Origin: Jutongia huaianensis
GTDB taxonomy: Bacteria > Bacillota > Clostridia > Lachnospirales > Lachnospiraceae
Length of the DNA stretch: 64,000 nt
Assembly (NCBI RefSeq): GCF_014384985.1
Contig: NZ_JACRSX010000004.1
Span: forward strand, 1-64,000
Reading direction: 5' to 3'
The first letter of the stretch is position 1; every line of letters begins with the position of its first letter. The position numbers and the translations under genes are program-made. Shown piece after piece: positions 53,494 through 63,024 of this stretch. The notes beneath the pieces are model-generated. The model did not search any database, was not told where the DNA came from, and saw only the letters and a list, made by a program, of their open reading frames with translations.

Positions 53494-54222
53494 ATGAAAA
53501 AGAAAAATAACCGTTTTATGAACTCCCTGAAATCCCTTGGCTCTGCCCTTCTGGTCATTGCCATTCTGATCGCTTCTTACGGTATCTATCATGCTCCCAC
53601 ATCAGATGCGTCCCAGCTAGAAGCAGAGCTTGAAAAAAATGAACAGGAGCTTGCCAGAGAAGAGGCCACCCCTGCCGGTTTTCCTTCAAAAACACCAGCC
53701 GGTACGACCGCTACACAGACCGCTGCCGCGACCGGAACTCCCGACATTTCGCAGTCCTCTTTGTCCGTCATCGGAGACTCTGTCTTTCTCGGTGCCGCTC
53801 CTGCCTTCAAAAAACTGTACAAAAATGCAGTCATCGATGCCAAGGTGTCCCGCCAGGTAGTTCAGGCACTGGATATTGCAAAAAATCTGGACAAAAAAGG
53901 AAAGCTTGGAGACACCGTCATCATTGCTCTGGGTACCAACGGTAATTTCAACTCCGCCACCGGTCAGAAGCTCATCGACTATCTCGGACCGGACCGCACC
54001 ATCTACTGGATCGATGCCTACGGCCGCGATCTGCCGAGTGCAAAAGACGTCAATAACACGATCCGACGGGTAGCAGAGGCGAACAATAATGTTCATGTCA
54101 TTGCCTGGTCAAAGGAAGGTCCAAAACATCCGGACTGGTTTTATCAGGATGGAATTCACCTGAACATCACCGGTCAGAAAAAATTTGCAAAATTTGTCCG
54201 GAAAAATATGATCACAGAATAA
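53494..54222 (+). CDS. membrane-anchored SGNH hydrolase/acetyltransferase (OatA C-terminal half-like)
   Basis: 242 residues. Signal anchor at about 13-31 (GSALLVIAILIASYGIY), a Glu/Thr/Ala-rich extracellular linker (35-85), then the SGNH fold: block I VIGDSVFLGA with catalytic Ser, IIALGTNG with the Asn, and WFYQDGIHLNITG with the Asp-His pair. With the preceding acyltransferase, 51 bases away, it makes a two-gene equivalent of peptidoglycan O-acetyltransferase OatA, known for lysozyme resistance. Teichoic acid or polysaccharide acetylation is an alternative. Confidence 0.85.
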   Translation: MKKKNNRFMNSLKSLGSALLVIAILIASYGIYHAPTSDASQLEAELEKNEQELAREEATPAGFPSKTPAGTTATQTAAATGTPDISQSSLSVIGDSVFLGAAPAFKKLYKNAVIDAKVSRQVVQALDIAKNLDKKGKLGDTVIIALGTNGNFNSATGQKLIDYLGPDRTIYWIDAYGRDLPSAKDVNNTIRRVAEANNNVHVIAWSKEGPKHPDWFYQDGIHLNITGQKKFAKFVRKNMITE

Positions 54223-54258
54223 AACATCCCCTTACAGTCCATTATCATTTTAAGTTTT

Positions 54259-55188
54259 TTAATGAAAGAAATGTTTTTTGTGACAAAGTGCCAGCGAACT
54301 CAGGACTGTTACCACACTCAGTCCCACCACCGCCGGATAGCCATATTCCCATTGAAGCTCCGGCATATAAGTAAAGTTCATGCCATACCATCCGGCGATC
54401 AGGGTTAGTGGCAGAAATATTGCGGTGACAATGGTCAGAGATTTCATGATCTTATTCTGACGGATCTCAATCTGCGCCTGATATACTTCCCTGACCTGTG
54501 TGGAATATTCCCGCAGCATCCCGGCTTCCTGATGAAGCCGTCCGATCTTTTCCCGCAGCAGACGGATTCCCGCCAGATCTTCTCTTGAAAAGATTTTGAG
54601 ATCATTTTTTTGCAGAACATCCGTCACATCCTGAAGCTGCAGATAATAATGGGAATACCGGAGGATTTCCTTCCGGCACCGTATAAGTTTCTGGTCAAAC
54701 CGGCTGATATTACCGGACAGCACCTCATCCTCCAAATGAGTCAGGCGCACCTCCAGACCGGAAAGCTTCTCCAGATCATCCTTCAGCAGACACTCCATAA
54801 AGCCTACCCACACAGTTCCTGTGCCGCCTTTCTTCTGAAATGTTTTTTTCAGACGGCACAGGATATTTTTTGCCGTTTCTCCTTCTTCGATCAGATATAA
54901 ATGATCCGGATCCAGCACAAAGGTAAACTGCGTTCTCTGCTTTTCCAGAACCGGCGAAAGGTACGTTCCATATAAAAAACGCAGATGTACCTCTGCTTTA
55001 CAGAAATGAATCCGGGATGAGACGGCAACCGACGGATAACCCAGAGACTGCAAAAAGACATTTTCCATCGCTTCTTTCCCGCAAAGCACCGCCAAAACCG
55101 CTGCCTTCCCCCCTGCGTCTCCCTGTTTGTCTTGTTTTTCCATCGTAAGCTCTATAAGACCATTTTCTATATCATAATAACTGGCCAA
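54259..55188 (-). CDS. corA: CorA-like magnesium/divalent cation channel
   Basis: 309 residues, soluble N-terminal alpha/beta part with a long helical stalk (about 150-245), two C-terminal membrane helices and the signature YGMNF (about 269-273) between them. CorA pentamers pass Mg2+ inward. The frame opens with TTG (55188-55186), six bases after GGGAGGTGG, with no in-frame ATG nearby, so a TTG start is likely. Convergent with the SGNH gene; no clear terminator between them. Confidence 0.88.
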   Translation of the reverse strand: MASYYDIENGLIELTMEKQDKQGDAGGKAAVLAVLCGKEAMENVFLQSLGYPSVAVSSRIHFCKAEVHLRFLYGTYLSPVLEKQRTQFTFVLDPDHLYLIEEGETAKNILCRLKKTFQKKGGTGTVWVGFMECLLKDDLEKLSGLEVRLTHLEDEVLSGNISRFDQKLIRCRKEILRYSHYYLQLQDVTDVLQKNDLKIFSREDLAGIRLLREKIGRLHQEAGMLREYSTQVREVYQAQIEIRQNKIMKSLTIVTAIFLPLTLIAGWYGMNFTYMPELQWEYGYPAVVGLSVVTVLSSLALCHKKHFFH

Positions 55189-55371
55189 CTATGTCCCACC
55201 TCCCTTCCAATGATCCGGTACCTATAAATACCGTTCATCTGACCTGCGGCAATACGGAAACAGTTTACCCGATTTCCTGCAAAAATATCCCAACCGCTCC
55301 CAGAATTTCCGCTTCTGAAAATTCCTATCAGATTACCGGGAGATTTACCGCAAATTTGCCGGAAAAGCGTA

Positions 55372-55464
55372 TTGATTTTCATAAATTTATATGGTATTCT
55401 AAAAAAGAGTGGCTTAAACAGGTCGCTTTCCGAAACAGTTTCATCATTTCCGCTGTTGCGGAAA
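55372..55464 (+). promoter_or_regulatory. promoter and leader hairpin of pckA
   Basis: TTGATT (55372-55377), 17-base spacer, TATTCT (55395-55400). In the roughly 100-base leader a perfect hairpin TTTCCGC (55447-55453) / GCGGAAA (55458-55464) with a TGTT loop lies 40 bases before the start codon, without a T tract. The rest of 55189-55371 shows nothing else. Confidence 0.75.
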
Positions 55465-55505
55465 TGGTTAATCCGTACAAATTTAAAGAAAAGAGGTTAA
55501 GAAAC

Positions 55506-57110
55506 ATGGCACAAATCGATTTAAGCAAGTATGGCATTACCGGAACTACTGAGATTGTTTACAACCCTTCTTATGAGGTACTTTTTGAAGAAGAAACAAA
55601 ACCGGAGCTGACAGGCTATGAAAAAGGCCAGGTTAGTGAGCTTGGTGCAGTGAACGTTATGACAGGTATCTACACCGGTCGTTCTCCGAAAGACAAATTC
55701 ATCGTTATGGATGACAAGTCTAAGGACACTGTATGGTGGACTTCTGATGAGTACAAGAATGATAACCATCCTGCTACTCAGGAAGCTTGGAAATCAGTAA
55801 AAGAGCTGGCAATCAAAGAGCTTTCAAACAAGAAGCTGTATGTTGTTGATGCTTTCTGTGGTGCAAACAAGGATACCCGTATGGCAATCCGTTTCATCGT
55901 AGAGGTAGCTTGGCAGGCACATTTCGTAACAAACATGTTCATCAAGCCAACCGCTGAGGAGCTTGAGAACTTTGAGCCAGATTTCGTTGTTTACAATGCT
56001 TCTAAGGCTAAGGTAGAGAACTACAAGGAACTGGGTCTTAACTCTGAGACAGCTGTTATGTTCAATATCACAAGCAAAGAGCAGGTTATCGTAAATACAT
56101 GGTACGGCGGAGAGATGAAGAAAGGTATGTTCTCTATGATGAACTACTTCCTTCCACTGGATGGCATGGCTTCTATGCACTGCTCCGCAAACACAGACCT
56201 TAACGGAAAGAACACTGCAATCTTCTTCGGTCTTTCCGGTACAGGTAAGACAACACTTTCCACAGATCCTAAGCGTCTCCTGATCGGTGATGATGAGCAC
56301 GGCTGGGATGACAACGGTGTATTCAACTTCGAGGGTGGATGCTACGCTAAGGTTATCGACCTTGATATCGAGTCTGAGCCGGATATCTACAATGCGATCA
56401 AGCGTAACGCTCTCCTTGAGAACGTAACTGTTGCAGATGATGGAAAGATTGATTTCGCTGATAAGAGCGTAACAGAGAATACTCGTGTTTCTTATCCAAT
56501 TGATCATATCAAGAATATTGTACGTCCTATCTCTTCTGCACCGGCAGCAAAGAACGTTATCTTCCTTTCTGCAGATGCATTCGGCGTACTTCCTCCAGTA
56601 TCTATCCTGACTCCGGAGCAGACACAGTACTACTTCCTGTCCGGATTCACAGCAAAGCTTGCAGGTACAGAGCGTGGAATCACAGAGCCAACCCCTACTT
56701 TCTCTGCTTGCTTCGGTCAGGCATTCCTGGAGCTGCATCCTACAAAGTATGCAGAGGAGCTTGTTAAGAAGATGGAAGCAAACGGTGCTAAGGCATACCT
56801 GGTTAACACAGGATGGAACGGAACCGGTAAGCGTATCTCCATTAAGGATACTCGTGGAATCATCGACGCAATCCTGAACGGTGATATCGTAAACGCTCCT
56901 ACAAAGAAGATCCCTTACTTCAACTTTGAGGTTCCTACAGAGCTGAACGGTGTTGATACAGGAATCCTTGATCCTCGTGATACTTATGCTGATGCTTCTG
57001 AGTGGGAGGCAAAGGCTAAGGATCTTTCCGAGAGATTCATCAAGAACTTCGCTAAGTATGAGGGTAATGAGGCAGGTAAGGCACTTGTTGCTGCAGGTCC
57101 TCAGCTGTAA
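55506..57110 (+). CDS. pckA: phosphoenolpyruvate carboxykinase (ATP)
   Basis: Interconverts oxaloacetate and PEP with ATP/ADP. 534 residues: [20 protein letters not shown]-like [25 protein letters not shown] [18 protein letters not shown], the P-loop [11 protein letters not shown] (about 242-252), [21 protein letters not shown], and [15 protein letters not shown]. Start at ATG 55506 ([11 protein letters not shown]) with AGAGG; 105 upstream in-frame codons are leader sequence. Codon use is visibly more biased (AAG, GAG, GGT, GTT rich) than in neighbours, fitting high expression. Confidence 0.97.
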   Translation: MAQIDLSKYGITGTTEIVYNPSYEVLFEEETKPELTGYEKGQVSELGAVNVMTGIYTGRSPKDKFIVMDDKSKDTVWWTSDEYKNDNHPATQEAWKSVKELAIKELSNKKLYVVDAFCGANKDTRMAIRFIVEVAWQAHFVTNMFIKPTAEELENFEPDFVVYNASKAKVENYKELGLNSETAVMFNITSKEQVIVNTWYGGEMKKGMFSMMNYFLPLDGMASMHCSANTDLNGKNTAIFFGLSGTGKTTLSTDPKRLLIGDDEHGWDDNGVFNFEGGCYAKVIDLDIESEPDIYNAIKRNALLENVTVADDGKIDFADKSVTENTRVSYPIDHIKNIVRPISSAPAAKNVIFLSADAFGVLPPVSILTPEQTQYYFLSGFTAKLAGTERGITEPTPTFSACFGQAFLELHPTKYAEELVKKMEANGAKAYLVNTGWNGTGKRISIKDTRGIIDAILNGDIVNAPTKKIPYFNFEVPTELNGVDTGILDPRDTYADASEWEAKAKDLSERFIKNFAKYEGNEAGKALVAAGPQL

Positions 57111-57152
57111 TCATTCCGCTGAAATGCGATAGTTTTTGCAACGTATAAAGAA

Positions 57153-57188
57153 ACGGGTGTCCCGAATCCGGGACACCCGTTTTTTTTG
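57153..57188 (+). terminator. terminator of pckA
   Basis: Perfect 12-bp stem ACGGGTGTCCCG (57153-57164) / CGGGACACCCGT (57169-57180), 4-base loop, followed by eight T. Very strong. Confidence 0.95.
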
Positions 57189-57215
57189 TATAGAAAAATG
57201 CCCTAACAATCCGAC

Positions 57216-57348
57216 AGAGTTTCGCTTGCGAAACTCTCCGCCTGCGGCGGGTCGCAGGAAAGCGACATCTTCCTATCCGCCGCAGTGCGATCCTCGCGGA
57301 GCGTTTTTTACTTTATAGGAAACGAGCAGTTCCTATAAAGTAAAAAAC
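57216..57348. repeat. composite palindromic intergenic element
   Basis: Three adjoining inverted repeats. First, AGAGTTTCGC (57216-57225) / GCGAAACTCT (57228-57237). Second, nested stems CTCCGC/GCGGAG (57236-57241, 57296-57301), CTGCGGCGG/CCGCCGCAG (57242-57250, 57277-57285) and GTCGC/GCGAC (57251-57255, 57262-57266). Third, a 19-bp perfect inverted repeat, GTTTTTTACTTTATAGGAA (57303-57321) with its complement at 57330-57348. The GC-rich part differs from flanking DNA. Looks like a dispersed, structured repeat (REP/MITE-like), not a simple terminator. No ORF inside. Confidence 0.75.
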
Positions 57349-57374
57349 CGGCTCCATGCAAATGCATGAAACCG
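57342..57374 (-). terminator. terminator of phosphoketolase gene
   Basis: Minus-strand 12-pair stem CGGTTTCATGCA (57374-57363) with TGCATGGAGCCG (57360-57349), then GTTTTTTAC. Its T tract is the end of the 19-bp inverted repeat. Confidence 0.85.
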
Positions 57375-57405
57375 ATTTATAAAAATCACCGAAATTTATA
57401 TTCGA

Positions 57406-59793
57406 TTATTTATTGTCTGGTGTATGCCACTCCCAGTCACGAACCTCTTCCAGATCCTGACCGTACTCAGCGATGTACTGCTTGTGCTCTACAAGCTTGT
57501 CATTCATCTTCTGGATCAGGTAAGAACCACGGTTTGCAAGCTGTGGCAGATGCATGATCGCATCCTTTACGAGATTGAAACGGTCAATCTCGTTCTGAAC
57601 TCTCATATCAAATGGAGTTGTAATGGTACCTTCCTCCTGATAACCATGAACAGATACGTTCTGGTTGTCACGGCGATAGGTCAGCTCGTGAATCAGTGTT
57701 GGATAACCATGGAATGCAAAGATCACTGGCTTATCTGTTGTGAAGATTGCATTGTACTCGCTGTCACTCAGTCCATGAGGATGTTTATGATTAGACTCCA
57801 GCTTGAACAGATCGACTACGTTTACCACGCGGATCTTCAGCTCCGGAAGCTCATCACGAAGGATGGTAACGGCAGCCATTGTCTCCAGTGTCGGTGTATC
57901 ACCGCAGCATGCCATAACGAGATCCGGCTCCTGACCCTCATCGTTACTAGCCCACTCCCAGATACCAACACCCTGGGTACAATGCTTTACCGCCTGCTCC
58001 ATATTGAGCCACTGATAACTTGGATGCTTTGATGCAACGATCGCATTGACATAATTCTTACTCTTTACGCAGTGATCGAAGCAGGATAACAGACAGTTGG
58101 TATCCGGTGGCAGATACATACGAACAACGTCTGCTTTCTTGTTGGCAATATGATCAAGGAATCCCGGATCCTGATGTGTAAATCCGTTATGATCCTGCTG
58201 CCATACATTGGATGTCAGGATGAAGTTCAGAGAAGCGATCGGGCGTCTCCATGTAAGCTGATTGCAGACCTTCAGCCATTTTGCGTGCTGTGCAGCCATG
58301 GAATCTACGACACGGATAAATGCCTCATAGCTTGCAAAGAAGCCGTGGCGTCCTGTCAGCAGATAACCTTCCAGCCATCCCTCACACATATGCTCGCTGA
58401 GCATACCATCCATAATACGTCCGTTTCTTGCCAGACAGTCATCAGAGTCAAGAAGCTCTGCATTCCAGTCTCTGTTCTCTGCCTCAAATACCTTGTACAG
58501 ACGGTTTGACATACTCTCATCCGGTCCGAAGATACGGAAGTTCTGATTTTCTTTATTTAATACGAAGATATCGCGGATATATCCACCAAGCTCGATCATA
58601 TCCTGAGCCTTTGTCTTACCCGGATCTACCTCAATGCCATACTCACGGAAGTCCGGAAGTCTTAAATCCTTCATCAGAAGACCACCGTTTGCATGTGGGT
58701 TTGCTCCCATTCTTGCATCTCCCTTTGGTGCCAGCTCAGCCAGCTCAGGGATCAGAGTACCCTTCTCATCGAAAAGCTCCTCCGGACGATAGCTCTCAAG
58801 CCATGACTTCAGAAGTGACAGATGCTCTTCCGGCTTCTCCATTGTGATCGGTACCTGATGTGCACGGAAAGATCCCTCGATCTGCTGTCCGTCTACAACC
58901 TTAGGACCCGTCCATCCCTTTGGTGTACGAAGAACGATCATTGGCCACTTTGGACGCTCCGGATCATTGTTCTTACGTGCATTCTCCTGGATCGCCTTGA
59001 TCTTCTCAACAGCCTGATCCATAGCCTCAGCCATAAGCTTATGCATTGTCATTGGATCATCACCCTCAACAAAGATCGGCTCCCAGCCGCAGCCTACGAA
59101 GTAGCTCTCGATCTCCTCATGAGAGATACGGGAGAAGATTGTCGGGTTACTGATCTTGTATCCGTTCAGGTTCAGAACAGGCAGAACAGCACCGTCTGTG
59201 ATCGGATTCAGGAATTTATTGGACTGCCAAGAGGTAGCCAGAGGACCTGTCTCAGCCTCACCATCACCAACGATTACTGTGGCGATGAGATCCGGGTTAT
59301 CAAATACAGCACCAAATGCATGTGCGATGGAATAACCAAGCTCACCACCCTCGTTGATGGAACCCGGTGTCTCCGGTGCACAGTGGCTAGGCACACCACA
59401 AGGGAATGAGAACTGCTTGAACATCTTCTTCATACCCTCTTCGTCCTGGCTGATATTTGGATAGATCTCACTGTAAGATCCCTCCAGATATGTGTTGGCG
59501 ATCATAAAGTTTCCGCCATGTCCCGGACCGGATAAAAGGATCATATCGAGATCGTAACGCTTGATAACACGGTTACAGTGTACATATACGAAATTCTGTC
59601 CCGGGACGGTTCCCCAGTGACCTACGATTTTCTTTTTAATATGATCCATGGTTAATGGCTCTTTCATCAGCGGATTATCCAGCAGATAAAGCTGTCCGGC
59701 AGACAGATAATTGGCAGCACGCCAATATGCATCGATCTTGTCCAGCATCTCCTGAGATAATGGCTGTTTCTCAAGACAAGTATTTTCTGACAT
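57406..59793 (-). CDS. xfp: xylulose-5-phosphate/fructose-6-phosphate phosphoketolase
   Basis: TPP enzyme cleaving xylulose 5-P or fructose 6-P to acetyl phosphate and an aldose phosphate. 795 residues, normal for the family: [45 protein letters not shown], the TPP motif [15 protein letters not shown] (about 170-185), [20 protein letters not shown], and [24 protein letters not shown] 59793 with AGGGAGG. Monocistronic, from its own promoter. It gives acetate/ATP from pentoses. Confidence 0.97.
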   Translation of the reverse strand: MSENTCLEKQPLSQEMLDKIDAYWRAANYLSAGQLYLLDNPLMKEPLTMDHIKKKIVGHWGTVPGQNFVYVHCNRVIKRYDLDMILLSGPGHGGNFMIANTYLEGSYSEIYPNISQDEEGMKKMFKQFSFPCGVPSHCAPETPGSINEGGELGYSIAHAFGAVFDNPDLIATVIVGDGEAETGPLATSWQSNKFLNPITDGAVLPVLNLNGYKISNPTIFSRISHEEIESYFVGCGWEPIFVEGDDPMTMHKLMAEAMDQAVEKIKAIQENARKNNDPERPKWPMIVLRTPKGWTGPKVVDGQQIEGSFRAHQVPITMEKPEEHLSLLKSWLESYRPEELFDEKGTLIPELAELAPKGDARMGANPHANGGLLMKDLRLPDFREYGIEVDPGKTKAQDMIELGGYIRDIFVLNKENQNFRIFGPDESMSNRLYKVFEAENRDWNAELLDSDDCLARNGRIMDGMLSEHMCEGWLEGYLLTGRHGFFASYEAFIRVVDSMAAQHAKWLKVCNQLTWRRPIASLNFILTSNVWQQDHNGFTHQDPGFLDHIANKKADVVRMYLPPDTNCLLSCFDHCVKSKNYVNAIVASKHPSYQWLNMEQAVKHCTQGVGIWEWASNDEGQEPDLVMACCGDTPTLETMAAVTILRDELPELKIRVVNVVDLFKLESNHKHPHGLSDSEYNAIFTTDKPVIFAFHGYPTLIHELTYRRDNQNVSVHGYQEEGTITTPFDMRVQNEIDRFNLVKDAIMHLPQLANRGSYLIQKMNDKLVEHKQYIAEYGQDLEEVRDWEWHTPDNK

Positions 59794-59831
59794 TTGTTAC
59801 CTCCCTAAATCATTTGTTTTTTCCGTCCGCT

Positions 59832-59860
59832 AGTTTACCATATTTCGCCTGTGATTACAA
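59832..59860 (-). promoter_or_regulatory. promoter of xfp
   Basis: Minus-strand TTGTAA (59860-59855), 17-base spacer, TAAACT (59837-59832). Confidence 0.75.
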
Positions 59861-59862
59861 GG

Positions 59863-59907
59863 AAAAAAGGCATCTCAAAACGTAGAACTTTCACGCTTTG
59901 AAACGCC
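59863..59907 (-). terminator. terminator after aldehyde dehydrogenase remnant
   Basis: Minus-strand 14-pair stem GGCGTTTCAAAGCG (59907-59894) with CGTTTTGAGATGCC (59882-59869), then six T. It once ended the operon of which only scraps remain. Confidence 0.88.
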
Positions 59908-59948
59908 TTTTTATGGCATATTTGCTAAAGTTTTCTCATTTGTTATCC

Positions 59949-60185
59949 TTAATGCTCATACCATCCGACGATTCCCGGTGTCAGATTGATATTGATCTGC
60001 TTTACCTCCTGATACTCCTCCATGCCATGGACACCAAGCTCCCTGCCGATACCACTCATCTTATAGCCGCCCCAAGGTGCCTCATTGAAGGTTGGATTGT
60101 AGCAGTTGATCCATGTGATTCCGGCACGGATCTCATTGATCACACGGTGGGCTCTGGTAATATCTGAGGTAAATACTGCAGCCGC
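59949..60185 (-). pseudogene. aldehyde dehydrogenase remnant (C-terminal about 78 residues)
   Basis: The frame reads [19 protein letters not shown], then ITWINCYNPTFNEAPWGGYK, SGIGRELGVHGMEEYQEVKQ and a normal stop. This is the C-terminal tail of an NAD-dependent aldehyde dehydrogenase resembling betaine- or aminobutyraldehyde-type enzymes. The catalytic Cys and Glu and the NAD fold (some 400 residues) are missing. Its 5' end joins directly to a piece of an ABC ATPase gene near 60177-60190. Not functional. Confidence 0.88.
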
Positions 60186-60455
60186 TTTAACTCTAGCTGC
60201 ATCTGCTTACGAAGCTTTAAATCCAGCGCACCTAACGGCTCATCCAGAAGAAGTACCTTCCCCCTCCACTCGTATGGAACCTGTCGTCGGCTCCTCAAAA
60301 CCCGCGATCATTGGAAGGGTTGTCGTCTTTCCACATCCGGAGGAACCGAGAAGTGTTAAAAACTCTCCTTCCTCCACCTGCAGGTTGAGATCCTTCACCA
60401 CATGATTCGTTCCATATATTTTATTGACGTCCTTAATATCAAAAAGAGGCCATTC
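60176..60455 (-). pseudogene. PotA-like ABC ATPase remnant (deleted and frameshifted)
   Basis: First block (60455 downward): PLFDIKDVNKIYG, then [20 protein letters not shown] with an intact Walker A, ending at a TGA (60242-60240). Second block, in another frame (about 60265-60176): [20 protein letters not shown] and QLELKRLQ, the Walker B and D-loop of PotA-type polyamine importers. About 75 residues between the blocks, including the LSGGQ signature, are deleted, and everything after KRLQ is lost. No proper start codon is present. Confidence 0.88.
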
Positions 60456-60485
60456 GAAATTCGAACAGCCCCTTTGCTTGCGAAT

Positions 60486-60514
60486 AATATACTACAATAA
60501 AACCAACACTTCAA
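60486..60514 (-). promoter_or_regulatory. surviving promoter of the decayed operon
   Basis: Minus-strand TTGAAG (60514-60509), 17-base spacer, TATATT (60491-60486), followed by AAAGGGG. It would now transcribe only the remnants, up to the terminator at 59863-59907. Confidence 0.65.
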
Positions 60515-60556
60515 TGCCATATTTTCCCCATTTTTCTACTTCTTTCAGGTAATCAT

Positions 60557-61306
60557 CTACTCCTGTTCCTTCACTAATTTAAACATTTGTACCCTGTTGC
60601 GGATACCTAATTTGCGGTAAATATTTAAAATGTGCTTCTTCAGAGTATTCACCGTGATAGATAACTGGTCACAGATCTGCGCATTCTCCATCCCCTGCAG
60701 CAAAAGCCCCAGGATCGTCTGCTCCCGCTTCGTCAGGTTATACTTTCTGACCGCCTCCGTCATAGTCAGCTTCTCCTGTGCTGTCATCTGATGAGTCCTT
60801 TCCTGATAAAGCCGGTACGCCATATGATCCTTGAGCATGTCCATCAGAAAAACATCTTCGTAGGTAAAGTCCTCCTTGCCGATGGTGCGGTATAATGTCA
60901 CTACACCTAAGAAGGACTTATTCCTGCCAAAAATCATCTGCATGGCATAATGCCAGTTATTTGGCTGGTAAACCCTCCTGTAATACTCCGTATTGACTCT
61001 TTTTTCATCCGATATAATATCTGTCTCCCGGTAAACCATGCTGCGGCCGCTGAACATAATCCCCCTGCTGTAATCAATACTTTCATAAATATCCGACAGA
61101 TCCTCATCACAATTAAAATAAACCGGCCGTTCCAACCGCTCTATCTCCTTTGCCGATGCAAGATAAAAATCAGCACTGTCAAAGTCAATCACCGTCTTGA
61201 TCTGTTCCAGAAACTGTCTGCGCATCTCGTCAAAATCATTTGTCGTATAGATCTTATAAATAATACTGTTGAGTACAAGCCAGTCATTTGTTTCAAAATT
61301 TTTCAT
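60557..61306 (-). CDS. LuxR-family transcriptional regulator
   Basis: 249 residues. N-terminal GAF-like sensor region (about 1-170; FDEMRRQFLEQIKTVIDFDSADFYLA, FGRNKSFLGVVTLYR), and C-terminal LuxR helix-turn-helix (about 190-249): NLTKREQTILGLLLQGMENAQI, LSITVNTLKKHILNIYRKLGI. Starts at ATG 61306 with GGGAGGTGG. It adjoins the decayed potA/aldehyde dehydrogenase unit, whose promoter begins 43 bases after its stop; it may have regulated that unit. A terminator separates it from the upstream symporter, so it may be read-through dependent. Confidence 0.85.
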   Translation of the reverse strand: MKNFETNDWLVLNSIIYKIYTTNDFDEMRRQFLEQIKTVIDFDSADFYLASAKEIERLERPVYFNCDEDLSDIYESIDYSRGIMFSGRSMVYRETDIISDEKRVNTEYYRRVYQPNNWHYAMQMIFGRNKSFLGVVTLYRTIGKEDFTYEDVFLMDMLKDHMAYRLYQERTHQMTAQEKLTMTEAVRKYNLTKREQTILGLLLQGMENAQICDQLSITVNTLKKHILNIYRKLGIRNRVQMFKLVKEQE

Positions 61307-61330
61307 TGGCTGCCACCTCCCAAAAATTCA

Positions 61331-61375
61331 GAAAATAAAAAGTACGCAAAGAAGCGAACACATCTTTGCGTACTT
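61331..61375 (-). terminator. terminator after symporter gene
   Basis: Perfect 13-bp inverted repeat AAGTACGCAAAGA (61340-61352) / TCTTTGCGTACTT (61363-61375). On the minus strand it is followed by TTTATTTTC. Confidence 0.85.
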
Positions 61376-61432
61376 AATTTAAACTATGTAATTATGTATG
61401 AAGTATAACACAAACAAGGTACTTGTCAAGTG

Positions 61433-62833
61433 TTATTTACTAAGAATTCTGTCCAGAAGTCCTGTAGACTGCAGGAACAGGATCACCATGATCACCGGCA
61501 TAACAAATTTGATCATCACAATATAAAGCTGCTTTCTGGAGAATTTACCATTGGGATGCTCCATCTCCTCAATAATCCACTGTGGCTTCACAAGCCATCC
61601 AACCAGGATCGTAGAGAAGATCGTAATAAACGGCATCAGGAAGCTGTTACTGATATAATCCATAATATCTAAAAGCTGTCCTGTGGTTCCGTTTGGAAGC
61701 GGAATCTCCAGATAAAAGAGACTGTAGCCCAAAGCGATCACAGCGGTTGCCGCCAGATAGATCACACCTAACACCAGTGTCGTTTTCTTCCGCCCTGTAT
61801 GAAAGATCTCCATACAATTTGCAGTAATCGACTCCAGCACGGAAATACATGAGGTCAGTGCCGCAAATGCTGCCAGCAGGAAAAATACCAGACCGATCAC
61901 TCTTCCGGCAGTCCCCATGGCATAAAACGTCTTAGGAAGTGCCACAAACATCAGGCTTGGTCCTGCAGACATACCATCCATACCGGAAAATACATAGATT
62001 GCCGGTATGATCATAACACCTGCCAGAAATGCAACAACCGTGTCCACAACCTCAATCTGGGCAACAGACTTGTTCAGATCCACATCCTTCTTTACATAGG
62101 AGCCATAAGTGATCATAATGCCCATCGACACACTCAGAGAAAAGAACAGCTGACTCATCGCATCCAGTGTGACCTGTAGAAATCTTGAAACCGTCAGGCC
62201 CGACACATCGGGTATAATATATACCTTCAAGCCATCCAGACCTGTCCGTACTACTCCATCTGCTCCCTTTGATTTTAATGTCAGAGAGAATATTGCAATA
62301 CACACTACCATAATAAGCAGCACCGGCATAATAAACTTACTGCAGCGCTCAATACCGCCCTCTACGCCATTGTAAACGATCAAAGCCGTTACCAGCATAA
62401 AGATCAACCCAAACCATACCGAAGAGGTATTCGTAATAAAGCTTGTAAAATAAGAATCCTTCGCTGCATCCCCACTGGCTCCGGTGAGAAATACGATAAA
62501 ATACTTCAGGATCCAGCCACCGATGACCGCATAATATGTCATGATAAGCACCGGTACCATAAAGGTCAGAAATCCCAGCTTTTTCCAACCGGGACGCATG
62601 CTCTCATATGCCCTAATGGCACTCTGTCCCGTCTTACGTCCAATGGAAATATCCGTTGTCAACAAGGTAAAACCGAAGGTAAGCACAAGCACCAGGTAAA
62701 TGATCAGAAATAATCCACCACCGTCTCTTGCTACCAGATAAGGGAAACGCCACAGATTTCCTACACCTACAGCACTTCCTGCTGCTGCCAGAACAAATCC
62801 GATCTGGCCACTAAAACTACTTTTCTTTTTCAA
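61433..62833 (-). CDS. neurotransmitter:sodium symporter (SNF) family transporter
   Basis: 466 residues, about eleven to twelve membrane helices. The family hallmark GSAVGVGNLWRFPYLV lies in TM1 (about 17-32). Others: FGLIFMLVTALIVYNGVEGGIE, SQLFFSLSVSMGIMITYGSY (TM6 region), and FAALTSCISVLES. Bacterial members import amino acids such as Trp, Tyr or Leu with Na+; the substrate is not predictable here. Start taken at TTG 62833-62831: AAAGGAGC lies seven bases upstream, and the longer frame begins inside the promoter -10. Confidence 0.9.
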   Translation of the reverse strand: MKKKSSFSGQIGFVLAAAGSAVGVGNLWRFPYLVARDGGGLFLIIYLVLVLTFGFTLLTTDISIGRKTGQSAIRAYESMRPGWKKLGFLTFMVPVLIMTYYAVIGGWILKYFIVFLTGASGDAAKDSYFTSFITNTSSVWFGLIFMLVTALIVYNGVEGGIERCSKFIMPVLLIMVVCIAIFSLTLKSKGADGVVRTGLDGLKVYIIPDVSGLTVSRFLQVTLDAMSQLFFSLSVSMGIMITYGSYVKKDVDLNKSVAQIEVVDTVVAFLAGVMIIPAIYVFSGMDGMSAGPSLMFVALPKTFYAMGTAGRVIGLVFFLLAAFAALTSCISVLESITANCMEIFHTGRKKTTLVLGVIYLAATAVIALGYSLFYLEIPLPNGTTGQLLDIMDYISNSFLMPFITIFSTILVGWLVKPQWIIEEMEHPNGKFSRKQLYIVMIKFVMPVIMVILFLQSTGLLDRILSK

Positions 62834-62880
62834 TTTTTCTGCTCCTTTTACATTATTTCCGTTAAAAACTGATAAAACCC

Positions 62881-62909
62881 ATTGTACCATATCCCCAAAA
62901 GAGAATCAA
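62881..62909 (-). promoter_or_regulatory. promoter of symporter gene
   Basis: Minus-strand TTGATT (62909-62904), 17-base spacer, TACAAT (62886-62881). Its position excludes translation from the ATG at 62890. Confidence 0.85.
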
Positions 62910-62939
62910 CGAATATCCATTACAAACATTTTTTATCAT

Positions 62940-62983
62940 AAAACAGGGCAGAAGACAATCCATTCACAGATCGTCTTCTGCCC
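62940..62983 (-). terminator. terminator of feo operon
   Basis: Minus-strand 11-bp stem GGGCAGAAGAC (62983-62973) / GTCTTCTGCCC (62956-62946), then TGTTTTATG, 42 bases after the heavy-metal-domain gene. Confidence 0.85.
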
Positions 62984-63024
62984 GATTTCAACGCCTTCCG
63001 CTCATTACAATAAAATCCCGGTAT

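Noticed and set aside
55191..55505. N-terminal extension of pckA
   Set aside because: The frame is open, but it contains the promoter and leader hairpin; a ribosome site and the family start lie at 55506.
55824..56738. 304-codon open frame opposite pckA
   Set aside because: Antisense shadow caused by strong codon bias of pckA; Cys/Leu-rich with no homology pattern or ribosome site.
59949..60143. Short open frame read as a 64-residue gene
   Set aside because: It is the C-terminal tail of an aldehyde dehydrogenase with no start region or catalytic domain.
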